From Halobellus inordinatus (lineage in GTDB: Archaea; Halobacteriota; Halobacteria; Halobacteriales; Haloferacaceae), in assembly GCF_024464655.1 (NCBI RefSeq), contig NZ_JANHAV010000002.1, forward strand, positions 434,001 to 498,000: DNA of 64,000 nt, given 5' to 3'. Positions 27,855 through 36,709 of this stretch are shown one piece after another. Each line of letters begins with the position of its first letter. Positions within the stretch are counted from its first letter, which is position 1. Below the pieces are notes generated by a model. The model worked only from the letters and a program-made list of their open reading frames with translations. It was not told the origin of the DNA and ran no database searches. The position numbers and the translations under genes are program-made.

Positions 27855-29537
27855 ATGGGCCGTGTGTACGCAGTCGTCAGCGCGAAAGGGGGGGTCGGCA
27901 AGACGACGACGGCGGCGAATCTCGCTGCCACGCTCGCCGCCGCGGGATCGAGCGTCGCCATCGTCGACGGCGATCTCGGGATGGCGAATCTCGCCGGTGC
28001 GGTCGGCGTCACCGTCGGCGACGTAACGCTTCACGACGTTCTCGCCGGCGACGCCGACGTCGACGACGCCATCCACGAAGGACCGCACGGGATGGCGGTC
28101 GTCCCCGGATCGGCGGATCTCGACGCGTTCTCGCGCGCCGATCCCGAGGAGATGCAATCCGTCCTCGAAGTGCTCGCCGACCGCTACGAGTACGTCGTCC
28201 TCGACACGGGCGCGGGACTCAGCAACGACACCGTGGTACCGCTTACCCACGTCGACGAGGCACTTCTCGTCTCGACCCCGACGCGGGACGCGCTCGGCGA
28301 CACCGACAAGACCCGGCAGGTCGCAGACCGACTCGGCATCCCCGTCGCGGGCACCGCACTCACGCGCGCCGATCCCGTCGAGGTCGACGCCGAACTTGTC
28401 GCCGAACTGCTCGATGCGGACGTCATCGAGACGATTCCGGACGCCGCCGCGGTCCGGCAGGCGTCCGACGCCGGTGAACCGCTGACCACGTTCGCCCCCG
28501 GGAGCACGGCGGCTGCGGCGTATCGATCGCTCGCGAGCAGTCTCACCGGCGAGGACGTCGCAGCAGACGAACCTCCCGAAACAGCATCCAACGACGTCTC
28601 AGGAGCGTCTGCAGACGATACACCCGACGCGTCTGCCGTCGACGACACGTCCGAAGCCTCCCTCGACGACGACGCGCCCGAAGCCTCCGCCGCCGCCGAC
28701 ACCGACGTTCCGGGTGCGAATGCCGCCGCCGAACTCGGCGCCGACGACGCGCTCGGTCCCGACGACCCCCTCGGCAACGCACTCCCAGAGGACGATCCAC
28801 TTCCGGACGAGGAATCGCTGTCGGGAGGCGATCTCCCGTCGAGCGATGAGTCCGCTACGGCCTCAGAAGACGAATCGGAGCCGGGCGTCGACGACGATGC
28901 GGAGATCCTCGAGACGACCTCGGATGCGGACGAGACGGCTTCCGACGACGAGGCGGATGCGACTCCGGAAACGCCGTCCGACGACAGCGAATCGACGAGA
29001 GAAGACGACGAAGACGTACGCTTCTCCGAGGAAGACATCGTCGTCGCCGGGAGGCACGAAGGTGACCTCGACCCAGAGACAGTCGAGGTGATCGAAGCAC
29101 ACGAGGAAGCGTCGTCGGTCGATCCCGACGCCGAGGTCGATCCGACGCCGGCCGACGTTCGAGACGCCGAATCGGACAGGGACGTCGAGCCGAACGCGGA
29201 TGCGGAGTCGGACTCGGATGCCGAATCGGACGCCGACGCTGCTACCGAGGACGAGCGGCCGCTCGTCGAGTCCGCGAGCGCCGCCGAAGTAACGCCGTCC
29301 GGGTCGGACGCGACTGCCGAGGAGGACTCGGAAGGCGGCGTCTATACGACGTCGCTGGCGGAGGAGGCCGATCTCGGAGAGGGTAGCGGCACCGACCGTT
29401 CCGGGCGAGACGACGCCGACGACCGTTCCAGCGCCGACGCCGACGACGAAGACGCCGCCGACGATGCCCCCGAAGACGGCGACTCCGAAGACGGCGACGA
29501 CACCAAAAAGGGGTTCTTCGGACGCATCTTCCGCTAG
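27855..29537 (+). CDS. MinD/ParA-family ATPase with long acidic C-terminal tail
   Basis: A 560-residue protein. Residues 1-235 form a deviant-Walker ATPase: KGGVGKTTTAAN (about 11-22), IVDGDLGMANLA (about 37-48) and VVLDTGAGLS. The remaining 300 or so residues are a disordered tail made mostly of Asp, Glu, Ser, Thr and Ala, ending in a basic/aromatic patch KKGFFGRIFR that could bind membrane or a partner. The layout resembles MinD4 of Haloferax, which places archaella and chemosensory arrays at poles and also has a long tail. Orthology to MinD4 is an inference. It is divergent from prf1. Confidence 0.85.
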   Translation: MGRVYAVVSAKGGVGKTTTAANLAATLAAAGSSVAIVDGDLGMANLAGAVGVTVGDVTLHDVLAGDADVDDAIHEGPHGMAVVPGSADLDAFSRADPEEMQSVLEVLADRYEYVVLDTGAGLSNDTVVPLTHVDEALLVSTPTRDALGDTDKTRQVADRLGIPVAGTALTRADPVEVDAELVAELLDADVIETIPDAAAVRQASDAGEPLTTFAPGSTAAAAYRSLASSLTGEDVAADEPPETASNDVSGASADDTPDASAVDDTSEASLDDDAPEASAAADTDVPGANAAAELGADDALGPDDPLGNALPEDDPLPDEESLSGGDLPSSDESATASEDESEPGVDDDAEILETTSDADETASDDEADATPETPSDDSESTREDDEDVRFSEEDIVVAGRHEGDLDPETVEVIEAHEEASSVDPDAEVDPTPADVRDAESDRDVEPNADAESDSDAESDADAATEDERPLVESASAAEVTPSGSDATAEEDSEGGVYTTSLAEEADLGEGSGTDRSGRDDADDRSSADADDEDAADDAPEDGDSEDGDDTKKGFFGRIFR

Positions 29538-29592
29538 CTGTCAGCGCGCCGAAGCGGGAGCTTCTTTTATGCGGGTGCGGTGAATCGAGGAT

Positions 29593-29739
29593 ATGGCAGA
29601 GAAAGATTCCAGCGTTCCCTTCTGGTGGCTCGTCCTGTTCCTACTGTTAGCGCTCGGAGCCGGGGTCGCAACGGTGCTTGCCGTCGGCGGATCGCTCGTC
29701 GCCGGGGCCATCGTTCCGGTCACACCGTTCGGACTGTAA
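29593..29739 (+). CDS. Small membrane protein downstream of the MinD-like gene
   Basis: A 48-residue protein (starts MAEKDSSVPFWW) with one long hydrophobic helix from about residue 9 to 43 and a short C-terminus. It begins 55 bases after the MinD-like gene on the same strand, so it may be cotranscribed. No family recognised. ATG is followed by codons typical of neighbours and a clean TAA stop, which supports a real gene. Confidence 0.6.
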   Translation: MAEKDSSVPFWWLVLFLLLALGAGVATVLAVGGSLVAGAIVPVTPFGL

Positions 29740-29783
29740 TCTAGGGAACTCGAGACTCTCGACGGGGTGTGCCCCTACGGGAG

Positions 29784-31538
29784 CTACATCGAATCCGGCG
29801 CCTCGATCCCGAGGACGTCGAGCGCGTTCGCGACCGTGTGCCGCGACGCCTCCACGAGACCGAGCCGTGCCGCTGCGACCGCCTCGTCGTCGGCGTTGAG
29901 GACCGAACACTCGCGGTAGAACGTGTTGAACGTCTCTGCGAACTCGCGAGCGAACGTCGCGACGACGTGGGGTTCGAGGTCGTCGGCCGCCTGTTCGATC
30001 ACGGCCGGGAAGCGCGCGACGTCTCGCAGGAGCGCGCGCTCGGCGTCGGTGTCGAGCACCGAAACGTCGGCCGACGCCTCGATGCCCGCATCGGCGGCTT
30101 CGCTCTCGATGCCGCAACAGCGCGCGTGGACGTACTGGACGTACGGAGCCGACTGCGCCTCGAAGTCGAGCGCGCGTTCCCACTCGAAGGTGATGCCCTT
30201 CGTCGGCTGTTTCGAGACGATGTCGTAGCGGACGGCGCCGATGCCGACCTGGCGGGCGATGCGGTCGATGTCGTCGTCGGTGAGTTCGTCGCTCCGGATC
30301 CGCGAGTCCAGACGCTCTTCGACTTCTTCGCGAGCGCGCCGGACGGACTCGTCGAGTAAGTCGTCGAGGTCGACGCCGGTACCCTCGCGGGTCGACATCC
30401 CGCCCTCCGGGAGGTTTACCCACGAGTAGAACGTCTGCCGGAGCTGGTCGGTGTCGTTACCCAGAATGTCGAGCGCGGCTTCCAGCTGCTCGGCCTGGAG
30501 CTTGTGGTCTTCTCCGAGGATCGTCACCGCCTCGTCGTAGTTGTCGAACTTCCACTCGTGGTGTGCGAGGTCGCGGGTTGTGTACAGCGTGGTGTCGTCA
30601 GAGCGGAGGAAGACGAGGTTCTTCTCTAACCCGAACGCCGAGAGGTCCAACTGCCAGGCGTCCTCCTCGTAGACGGCGTGTTCGGAGTCTTTCAGCCGTC
30701 TGACGACGTCGTCGGCGTCGCCGTTGCGAATGAACTTCGTCTCCTTGACGAACCGGTCGAACTCCGCCGGGAGGCGTTCGAGGGACTCCCGCATCCCGCC
30801 GAGCACCTGATCGACGACGACCGCGACGCGTTCGTAAGTTTCCTCGTCGCCCGCTTCGAGACCCTGCATAATCTCGGCGATCGCCTCTTCGGCGGCCGCG
30901 AGTTCCTCGTCGTCGGCAGATTCGAGATACTCGTTGCCCTTCCGGTAGTAGCGGACGAGGTCGTAGTCCGCGCGGTCGCGTTCCGGCTCGGGGAGCTCTG
31001 ACTCCTCGAACGTCTCGTAGGCCCAGGTGAAGACGGCGACCTGGCGGCCGGCATCGTTGACGTAGTAGTGCGTTTCGACGTCGTTGCCGGCGTACTCGAG
31101 CAGGCGGGCGACGGCGTCACCGAAGATCGGATTTCGAGCGCGACCGACGTGGACCGGACCGGTCGGGTTCGCGCTCGTGTGCTCGACGACGACCGATTGG
31201 CCCGTATCGGGGAGCGCCCCGTACTCGGCGTCGCGGCCGGCCGAGAGCGTGTCCGCGTAGTAGGCGTCGGCGACGTAGAAGTTCACGTACGGGCCCTGCG
31301 TGTCGACGCTCGCGATGTATTCCGCGTCGTCGAGGTCGATCGCCTCGGCGACGTCTTCGGCGACTGCCGGCGGCGGTGCACCGACCTCGCCGGCGAGACG
31401 GAAGGCGACGCTGGATGCGAGCGTCGCCGGGACGTCCTCCGGCGGCTCTTCGACCCCGAGGTCGTCGGTCGGGAGGTCGAGCGCGGCCAGCGCCGCCTCG
31501 ACCGCGTCCTCGACCTCCGAACGGAAGGTTCTGAACAT
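29784..31538 (-). CDS. argS: Arginine--tRNA ligase
   Basis: A 584-residue class I aminoacyl-tRNA synthetase. The N-terminal additional domain (about residues 1-110) recognises tRNA; HVGRAR (about 125) is the HIGH-type motif in the segment [14 protein letters not shown]. The KMSKS loop is replaced by GGMSTREG, as in many ArgRS. The C-terminal anticodon-binding helices include [14 protein letters not shown] chose [17 protein letters not shown] at 31538 as start; earlier in-frame codons are not supported by family length. Confidence 0.95.
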   Translation of the reverse strand: MFRTFRSEVEDAVEAALAALDLPTDDLGVEEPPEDVPATLASSVAFRLAGEVGAPPPAVAEDVAEAIDLDDAEYIASVDTQGPYVNFYVADAYYADTLSAGRDAEYGALPDTGQSVVVEHTSANPTGPVHVGRARNPIFGDAVARLLEYAGNDVETHYYVNDAGRQVAVFTWAYETFEESELPEPERDRADYDLVRYYRKGNEYLESADDEELAAAEEAIAEIMQGLEAGDEETYERVAVVVDQVLGGMRESLERLPAEFDRFVKETKFIRNGDADDVVRRLKDSEHAVYEEDAWQLDLSAFGLEKNLVFLRSDDTTLYTTRDLAHHEWKFDNYDEAVTILGEDHKLQAEQLEAALDILGNDTDQLRQTFYSWVNLPEGGMSTREGTGVDLDDLLDESVRRAREEVEERLDSRIRSDELTDDDIDRIARQVGIGAVRYDIVSKQPTKGITFEWERALDFEAQSAPYVQYVHARCCGIESEAADAGIEASADVSVLDTDAERALLRDVARFPAVIEQAADDLEPHVVATFAREFAETFNTFYRECSVLNADDEAVAAARLGLVEASRHTVANALDVLGIEAPDSM

Positions 31539-31716
31539 ACTCGCCGTTCTCGAACCGCGGCTAAATGCCTTTCCGAACGCTCTCGCGCTCGGGGAGCACT
31601 CCTCGGGGGCGACGAACACAGTGCGATTGCTGGCCGGAACGGAGGTGATGCAACCGACCCGCCGCACTGCGATCGACGCCTTTAGAAGCGGGAAGGAACA
31701 ATACTGAGATAAGTCT

Positions 31717-31738
31717 CGTCTCCGTGATTCCGGAGACG
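31717..31738. promoter_or_regulatory. Hairpin between argS and the riboflavin operon
   Basis: Arms CGTCTCCG and CGGAGACG enclose a 6-base loop. It lies in the 272-base divergent region, about 70 bases upstream of the ribK start. Its use as an operator is only a possibility. Confidence 0.35.
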
Positions 31739-31756
31739 GTCCACCGTAACACTTCT

Positions 31757-31788
31757 GTTATACATCTCATAGCCGTTATACTTAACAG
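31757..31788 (+). promoter_or_regulatory. Candidate promoter/operator of ribK-ribB
   Basis: Two direct copies of GTTATAC (18-base period) and the outer pair CTGTTA/TAACAG surround a TATA-like TTATACTTA about 30 bases before the ribK ATG. RbkR-type proteins repress their own riboflavin operon in other archaea, so this is a candidate autoregulatory site. The exact binding sequence is not known to me. Confidence 0.45.
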
Positions 31789-31810
31789 GGCAGCCTCCCA
31801 ACTCCGGATA

Positions 31811-32521
31811 ATGTCTGAATCGGCAGTCTCCGCCGTGGGAAACGACGAGTTGGCGGCGCTGAAATTCGTCGCCCTCGAAGGCGCGCTCTCCGGCCCGGTC
31901 AAGATCTCCTGTTCGAGCCTCGCCGAACGCCTCGACGCGTCGAGCCAGACCGCCTCGCGTCGGCTCCAGCGGCTCGAAACCGCCGGCCACGTCGAGCGCG
32001 ACGTCGTCGCCGACGGTCAGTGGGTGTCGCTGACCGACTCCGGTGAGGCGGCGCTGCACCGAGAATACGCCCACTACCGGCGGATCTTCGAGGGCACTGA
32101 CCCCTCGGCCGTCGAACTTGAAGGCACCGTCACGAGTGGAATGGGCGAAGGACGACACTACATCTCTCTGTCGGGCTATATGGAACAGTTCGAGGAGCGA
32201 CTCGGCTACGAGCCGTTCCCCGGCACGCTCAACGTCGACCTCGACGAGGAGAGCATCCGTGCTCGCTCGGCGATGACGTCGCTTTCGGGCGTCCCCATCG
32301 ACGGCTGGGAGGACGACGAACGGACGTTCGGGCCGGCGACGTGCTACGACGCGACCGTCGAGTACGACGGCGAAGTCGCCGAGACGACGCACATCATCGT
32401 CCCCGAGCGCACGCACCACGACGAGACGCAACTGGAGATCATCGCGCCCGTCCGGCTTCGGGATGCGCTCGATCTCGACGACGGCGACGCGGTTTCCGTT
32501 CGCGTGGAGGCGGTTCGATGA
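31811..32521 (+). CDS. ribK: CTP-dependent riboflavin kinase with N-terminal winged helix (RbkR-type)
   Basis: A 236-residue protein. Residues 1-90 are a winged helix-turn-helix ([29 protein letters not shown] region); residues 100-236 are the archaeal CTP-dependent riboflavin kinase ([32 protein letters not shown]). It makes FMN from riboflavin and, in this arrangement, probably represses riboflavin genes when FMN or riboflavin is ample, as described for archaeal RbkR. It overlaps ribB by 4 bases (ATGA). ATG at 31811 follows the candidate operator. Confidence 0.92.
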   Translation: MSESAVSAVGNDELAALKFVALEGALSGPVKISCSSLAERLDASSQTASRRLQRLETAGHVERDVVADGQWVSLTDSGEAALHREYAHYRRIFEGTDPSAVELEGTVTSGMGEGRHYISLSGYMEQFEERLGYEPFPGTLNVDLDEESIRARSAMTSLSGVPIDGWEDDERTFGPATCYDATVEYDGEVAETTHIIVPERTHHDETQLEIIAPVRLRDALDLDDGDAVSVRVEAVR

Positions 32522-33243
32522 CGCGCACGCGTTCGGACGTCGCTGTCGACACGACCGGTGAGAGCGCCGTCGACCGCGCCATCGAGGCGTTCCGCGAGGG
32601 CCAGCCAGTGCTCGTCCACGACGCCGCCGACCGCGAGGGCGAGACGGACATCATCTACCCCGCAGGCGCGGTCGACGCCGACGACGTCGTCCGTCTTCGG
32701 AGCGACGCCGGGGGATTGATCTGCACTGCCGTCTCACACCCCGTCGCAGAGACCCTCGAACTGCCCTTCCTCGAAGACGAGTTCGACCACCCCGCGGCCG
32801 CGGACCACGACCTCGGCTACGACGACCGCTCGTCGTTCTCACTGCCCGTAAACCACCGCGAGACGTTCACGGGCATCACCGACGACGACCGCGCACTCAC
32901 GATCCGCGAACTCTCCTCGGCCGCCGAACAGGCAGCGGAGCCCGACAGCGACTACGACGCCTCGGAGTTCGCCGCCGAGTTCCGCACGCCGGGCCACGTG
33001 CATATCCTCCGCGGCGCACCGGGACTCCTCGACGACCGTCGCGGGCACACGGAACTCGGTCTCGCGCTCGCTGAGGCGGCTGACCGCCCGCCTGCGGTCG
33101 TCGTCTGCGAGATGCTCGACGCCGAGTCCGGCGGCGCTCGAACGCCGACTGCCGCGCTCGAATACGCCCGTCAGAACGATCTCGTCTACGTCGAAGGCGC
33201 GGACATCATCGAGCGATTGGCCGACGGGATAGACCACGTCTGA
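32518..33243 (+). CDS. ribB: 3,4-dihydroxy-2-butanone 4-phosphate synthase
   Basis: A 241-residue RibB that converts ribulose 5-phosphate into the four-carbon riboflavin precursor. Motifs are [12 protein letters not shown] (about residues 38-49), the segment [27 protein letters not shown], and [13 protein letters not shown]. Second gene of the ribK-ribB operon; the start codon is within the ribK stop. The length is slightly longer than bacterial RibB because of an acidic insert near residue 140. Confidence 0.95.
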   Translation: MTRTRSDVAVDTTGESAVDRAIEAFREGQPVLVHDAADREGETDIIYPAGAVDADDVVRLRSDAGGLICTAVSHPVAETLELPFLEDEFDHPAAADHDLGYDDRSSFSLPVNHRETFTGITDDDRALTIRELSSAAEQAAEPDSDYDASEFAAEFRTPGHVHILRGAPGLLDDRRGHTELGLALAEAADRPPAVVVCEMLDAESGGARTPTAALEYARQNDLVYVEGADIIERLADGIDHV

Positions 33244-33366
33244 GCCGACAGTTCCGCGTTCCCGCTTGAGGGCTGCTGCTCTGATTGAGGGCTGCCGACT
33301 CCGTTTTCCTGCCCCCGCAGATCCACCGCACCGACGGCGCAATTCGCCGCAAACACTCCTGTAGGG

Positions 33367-33374
33367 TTTTATAT
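33367..33374 (+). promoter_or_regulatory. TATA-like box of ilvE
   Basis: TTTTATAT lies 23-30 bases before the ilvE ATG, a textbook spacing for a leaderless haloarchaeal transcript. The region just before (33268-33296) carries an 11-base direct repeat TTGAGGGCTGC. Confidence 0.7.
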
Positions 33375-33396
33375 CCCGGGGAGTAAATCACGGCAT

Positions 33397-34326
33397 ATGG
33401 GATTCGACGAGATGGACGTCGAGACGATTTGGCAGGACGGTTCGTTCGTCGACTGGGACGACGCGACGGTCCACGTTCTGACGCACGGTCTACACTACGG
33501 ATCCGGCGTGTTCGAGGGCGTCCGCTGTTACGACACCGAAAACGGCCCGGCGATCTTCCGCTGGGAAGAGCACCTCGATCGGTTCTACGAGTCGACGAAG
33601 CCCTACGAGATGGACATTCCGTTCTCGCGGGGAGAACTCACGGAGGCGACGCTGGAACTGATTCGCCGTGAGGAACTGCGCTCCTGTTACATCCGTCCGG
33701 TCGCGTTCTACGGTTACGGCTCGCTCGGCGTCAGCCCGAAAGACAACCCGGTGAACGTCGCGATCGCGGCGTGGCCGTGGGGCGCCTACCTCGGCGAGGA
33801 AGCGCTCGAACAGGGCGTCGACGTGATGATCTCCTCGTGGCGCAAACACGCCTCCAGTCAGATTCCGACGAACGCGAAGACGACCGGCCTGTACGTGAAC
33901 TCGCTTCTCGCGGGCGAGGAAGCCCGCCGCAACGGCTACACCGAGGCGATCGTCCTGAACAAGGAGGGCAACGTCGCGGAAGGCCCCGGCGAGAACATCT
34001 TCCTCGTCCGCGACGGCGAGATCTACACCCCCGGTCTCTCCGAGAGCATTCTCGACGGCATCACCCGAAACACGGTGATCGAACTCGCCCGCGAGCGCGG
34101 CTACACCGTCCACGACCAGGCGACCATCTCCCGCGGCGAACTCAACACCGCTGACGAACTGTTCTTCAGCGGCACCGCCGCCGAGGTGACGCCCATCCGG
34201 AAGGTCGACAACGTCGTCATCGGCGACGGTTCGCGCGGCCCTGTGACCGAGGAACTCCAGCAGGCGTTCTTCGACCTCGTCGAGCGTCGCGACGACGCCC
34301 ACGACGAGTGGTTCACGTACGTCTAA
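33397..34326 (+). CDS. ilvE: Branched-chain amino acid aminotransferase
   Basis: A 309-residue class IV PLP aminotransferase for the last step of leucine, isoleucine and valine synthesis. Seen are HGLHYGSGVFEGVRCY (about residues 30-45), the PLP-lysine region SQIPTNAKTTGLYVNS (Lys near 163), NVAEGPGENIF and ELFFSGTAAEVTPI. Length matches IlvE (about 305). The TAA stop is joined directly to a 114-bp repeat. Confidence 0.95.
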   Translation: MGFDEMDVETIWQDGSFVDWDDATVHVLTHGLHYGSGVFEGVRCYDTENGPAIFRWEEHLDRFYESTKPYEMDIPFSRGELTEATLELIRREELRSCYIRPVAFYGYGSLGVSPKDNPVNVAIAAWPWGAYLGEEALEQGVDVMISSWRKHASSQIPTNAKTTGLYVNSLLAGEEARRNGYTEAIVLNKEGNVAEGPGENIFLVRDGEIYTPGLSESILDGITRNTVIELARERGYTVHDQATISRGELNTADELFFSGTAAEVTPIRKVDNVVIGDGSRGPVTEELQQAFFDLVERRDDAHDEWFTYV

Positions 34327-34439
34327 ACCCACCTTTTTCGACCGGGGCCTCGCGCCGCCGAAGGCGGCGCTCGACCCCGGTCCAAAAACCTGGAGGGAAA
34401 AATGCCGCGAGGCTCGCGTTCGCTCGCCTCGCGGTACGA
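34326..34439 (+). repeat. 114-bp intergenic repeat, copy 1
   Basis: Starts at the last base of the ilvE stop codon with ACCCACC and a T5 run, followed by a nested hairpin (GACCGGGG/CCCCGGTC outside, GCGCCGCC/GGCGGCGC inside) and a second hairpin (CCGCGAGGC/GCCTCGCGG). It matches copy 2 at 35793-35906 in 112 of 114 positions. The T-run right after the stop could act as an archaeal terminator. Confidence 0.9.
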
Positions 34440-34529
34440 CTTCTCGACTACCGCACAGCACCGTACCGCCCGACACTGCCCGGGACCGCGCCGCCTCAGC
34501 ACCGCGCCGCTTCCGCACCAGACCGACGG

Positions 34530-35117
34530 TCAGTCTTCTGACCGGGCGTCGATCTTGATCGGCGCGTCCCGCTCTTCTTCGCCGAATCCCGCGGACAACA
34601 CCCGAGTCAGCGCCTCTTCGACGCTCTCGTCGGTTTCGGTGATATCCTCGGGATCGACCTCCATCACGAAGCCAGTCGTGATGTTCGGAGCGGTCGGCAT
34701 AAACAGCACCACGCGGCCGTCGTCGGTCACCTTTCCAGTCTTGAATGCTGTCATCCGCATCCCCTGCCAGGGCTCGACTTTCACCGGCTTTTGGAGGTCC
34801 TCGGTCCCAGTCACGGCCGTTTCGACGGCTAACTTGGAGGCGTTGTAGAGCACGCGTATGAGCGGCACGCGATTCATCGCCGCATCCAGATACGTCTCGA
34901 ACAGGCGGCCGACCGTCGTCCGCATCAGGTACCCCACCGACAGGACGAGCATAATGAAGACCACGACTGCGACGAGGAACCCGATGGGGTCGTCCAATCG
35001 TCGGATGACCGGGAGGTCGACGATCTTCGAGTAGAGGTAGTTGAGAACGAACAGAATGACGAGGATTGGCGTGAGAACGATCAAGCCGCTTGCGAAGTCG
35101 CGCCTCCAGGAGGACAT
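34530..35117 (-). CDS. DUF502 family membrane protein
   Basis: A 195-residue protein with two N-terminal membrane helices (about residues 10-30 and 43-65) and a soluble C-terminal part. Family-like segments are SGLIVLTPILVILFV, NRVPLIRVLYNASK and FMPTAPNITTGFVMEV (about 145-160). DUF502 members are of unknown function; plant relatives sit in the secretory pathway. It is transcribed opposite to its neighbours and lies between the two copies of the 114-bp repeat. Confidence 0.88.
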   Translation of the reverse strand: MSSWRRDFASGLIVLTPILVILFVLNYLYSKIVDLPVIRRLDDPIGFLVAVVVFIMLVLSVGYLMRTTVGRLFETYLDAAMNRVPLIRVLYNASKLAVETAVTGTEDLQKPVKVEPWQGMRMTAFKTGKVTDDGRVVLFMPTAPNITTGFVMEVDPEDITETDESVEEALTRVLSAGFGEEERDAPIKIDARSED

Positions 35118-35251
35118 CTATCTGCCAGTACGTCTCGCCGGAGAGTTAAAGGAACTGCTGTCGCTTCGGTCACAGAACCGCTGTTCTGCGGCGGCGCGTC
35201 GCGGTGGCCGAATTGGGGAGACTTTTGTCGTCGCCGTCGGACGCGACACGT

Positions 35252-35794
35252 ATGCTCGTTGATCTCGTCGTCGTCGCTTTCTGGGCGATGCTCCCCGCCT
35301 ACGTCCCGAACAACGCTGCCGTCCTCGCCGGCGGCGGCGCACCGATCGACGGCGGCCGAACGATGGGTGGCCGCCGCCTCCTCGGCGACGGCAAGACGTG
35401 GCGTGGAACGGCTATCGGCACGCTCGCGGGCGTCCTCCTCGCGCTCGGACTGAACGTCCTCGCGCCCGTCGTCGTCCGCGTGACCGGATTCGAGGTCCCG
35501 GTCTTCCCGCTCGCCGCCGCGTTCGGTCTCGCGTTCGGCGCGATGCTCGGCGACATCGCCGCCTCGTTTCTCAAGCGCCGGACGGGCCGCGAGCGGGGCG
35601 CGCCGTTCCCCGGTGTCGACCAACTGGACTTCGTCGCCGGCGCGCTCGCCTGTGCCGCCGTCCTCGACTTCGGCTGGTTCCAGACCACATTTACGCTCCC
35701 CGTGCTCGGAGTCGTGATCGTTCTCACGCCGGTCCTGCACGTCCTCACGAATGTCATCGCGTACGTGCTGGGGTTGAAAGACGAGCCGTACTAA
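35252..35794 (+). CDS. carS: CDP-archaeol synthase
   Basis: A 180-residue membrane enzyme that activates digeranylgeranylglycerol phosphate with CTP on the way to archaeal polar lipids. It has about five helices; the conserved polar motifs are [15 protein letters not shown] (about residues 44-58), [29 protein letters not shown] (catalytic cytoplasmic region, about 95-123). Size and motifs match CarS. The TAA stop is joined directly to the second copy of the 114-bp repeat. Confidence 0.94.
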   Translation: MLVDLVVVAFWAMLPAYVPNNAAVLAGGGAPIDGGRTMGGRRLLGDGKTWRGTAIGTLAGVLLALGLNVLAPVVVRVTGFEVPVFPLAAAFGLAFGAMLGDIAASFLKRRTGRERGAPFPGVDQLDFVAGALACAAVLDFGWFQTTFTLPVLGVVIVLTPVLHVLTNVIAYVLGLKDEPY

Positions 35795-35906
35795 CCCACC
35801 TTTTTCGACCGGGGCCTCGCGCCGCCGAAGGCGGCGCTCAACCCCGGTCCAAAAACCTGGAGGGAAAAATGCCGCGAGGCTCGCATTCGCTCGCCTCGCG
35901 GTACGA
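35793..35906 (+). repeat. 114-bp intergenic repeat, copy 2
   Basis: Begins inside the carS stop codon. It has the same T5 run and two hairpins as copy 1 and differs at two positions only. Both copies follow a stop codon in the same orientation, which fits a mobile or recombining 3'-end module. Confidence 0.9.
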
Positions 35907-35912
35907 ACGCTT

Positions 35913-35969
35913 CGACTCCGCACCGCCTCCGCACTGCACCGCCCGACTCCGCACCGCCTCCGCACTGCA
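35913..35969 (+). repeat. 26-bp direct repeat with a 31-bp period
   Basis: A 26-base unit starting CGACTCCGCACCGCC is present twice without mismatch, 5 bases apart, just after repeat copy 2 and upstream of pyrE. The corresponding place after copy 1 (34440-34520) has only looser versions of the same motif. Confidence 0.8.
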
Positions 35970-36034
35970 TACCTTTGCACCGCATCGCATCCGAATCGCC
36001 CCGTTTAAGCGCCTCGCCCGCCCTCTCACACCCA

Positions 36035-36565
36035 ATGGCGAACGACGAACTCATCGCGGCGCTCCGCGACGCCGACGCCGTCCAGTTCGGAGAGTTCGAA
36101 CTCTCCCACGGCGGCACCTCCGAGTACTACGTCGACAAGTATCTCTTCGAGACAGACCCCCGCTGCCTCCAGCTGATCGCCGAGGCGTTCGCGGACGAAC
36201 TGTCCGGCGAAAAGCTCGCGGGTGTTGCGCTCGGCGCCGTCCCGCTCGTCTCCGTCACGAGCGTCGAGACCGACACGCCGTACGTCATCGTCCGCAAAAA
36301 GACCAAAGAGTACGGCACGGCCAACCGTATCGAGGGGCGCTTCTCCGAGGGCGAGGAAGTCGTCGTCCTCGAAGACATCGCGACCACCGGCAAGAGCGCA
36401 CTCGACGCCGTCGAAGCACTCCGCGACGCCGGCGCGGTCGTCAACCGCGTCCTCGTCGTCGTCGACCGTCAGGAAGGTGCACGCGAACGACTCGCCGAGG
36501 CCGACGTCGAACTCGACGCCCTCGTGACTGCGGCGGACCTCCTCGACGACGAGGACCGTTCGTAG
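36035..36565 (+). CDS. pyrE: Orotate phosphoribosyltransferase
   Basis: A 176-residue PyrE making orotidine monophosphate from orotate and PRPP. The PRPP loop is [21 protein letters not shown] (about residues 106-126); [16 protein letters not shown] and [14 protein letters not shown] are the other family segments. Size matches archaeal PyrE. It stands 240 bases after carS with the repeats in between and is followed by a PRTase paralogue, gfcR. Confidence 0.95.
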   Translation: MANDELIAALRDADAVQFGEFELSHGGTSEYYVDKYLFETDPRCLQLIAEAFADELSGEKLAGVALGAVPLVSVTSVETDTPYVIVRKKTKEYGTANRIEGRFSEGEEVVVLEDIATTGKSALDAVEALRDAGAVVNRVLVVVDRQEGARERLAEADVELDALVTAADLLDDEDRS

Positions 36566-36709
36566 CGCTTCTCGCGAACCTCGCGATTTCGGGCCGTTTT
36601 CAGCCCCGAGACCGGACGTTCTCTCTCGCCGTCTAATCCACGTTCGTGGTTTTTTCACGCTGTATCTGTATCGACATATTCATACTTACGCAACATCGCA
36701 GATCGAAGT

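Noticed and set aside
34402-34520. Small proteins starting inside the 114-bp repeats (MPRGSRSLASRY type)
   Set aside because: The frames run through hairpin repeats and diverge completely after the repeat, as expected for noncoding sequence.
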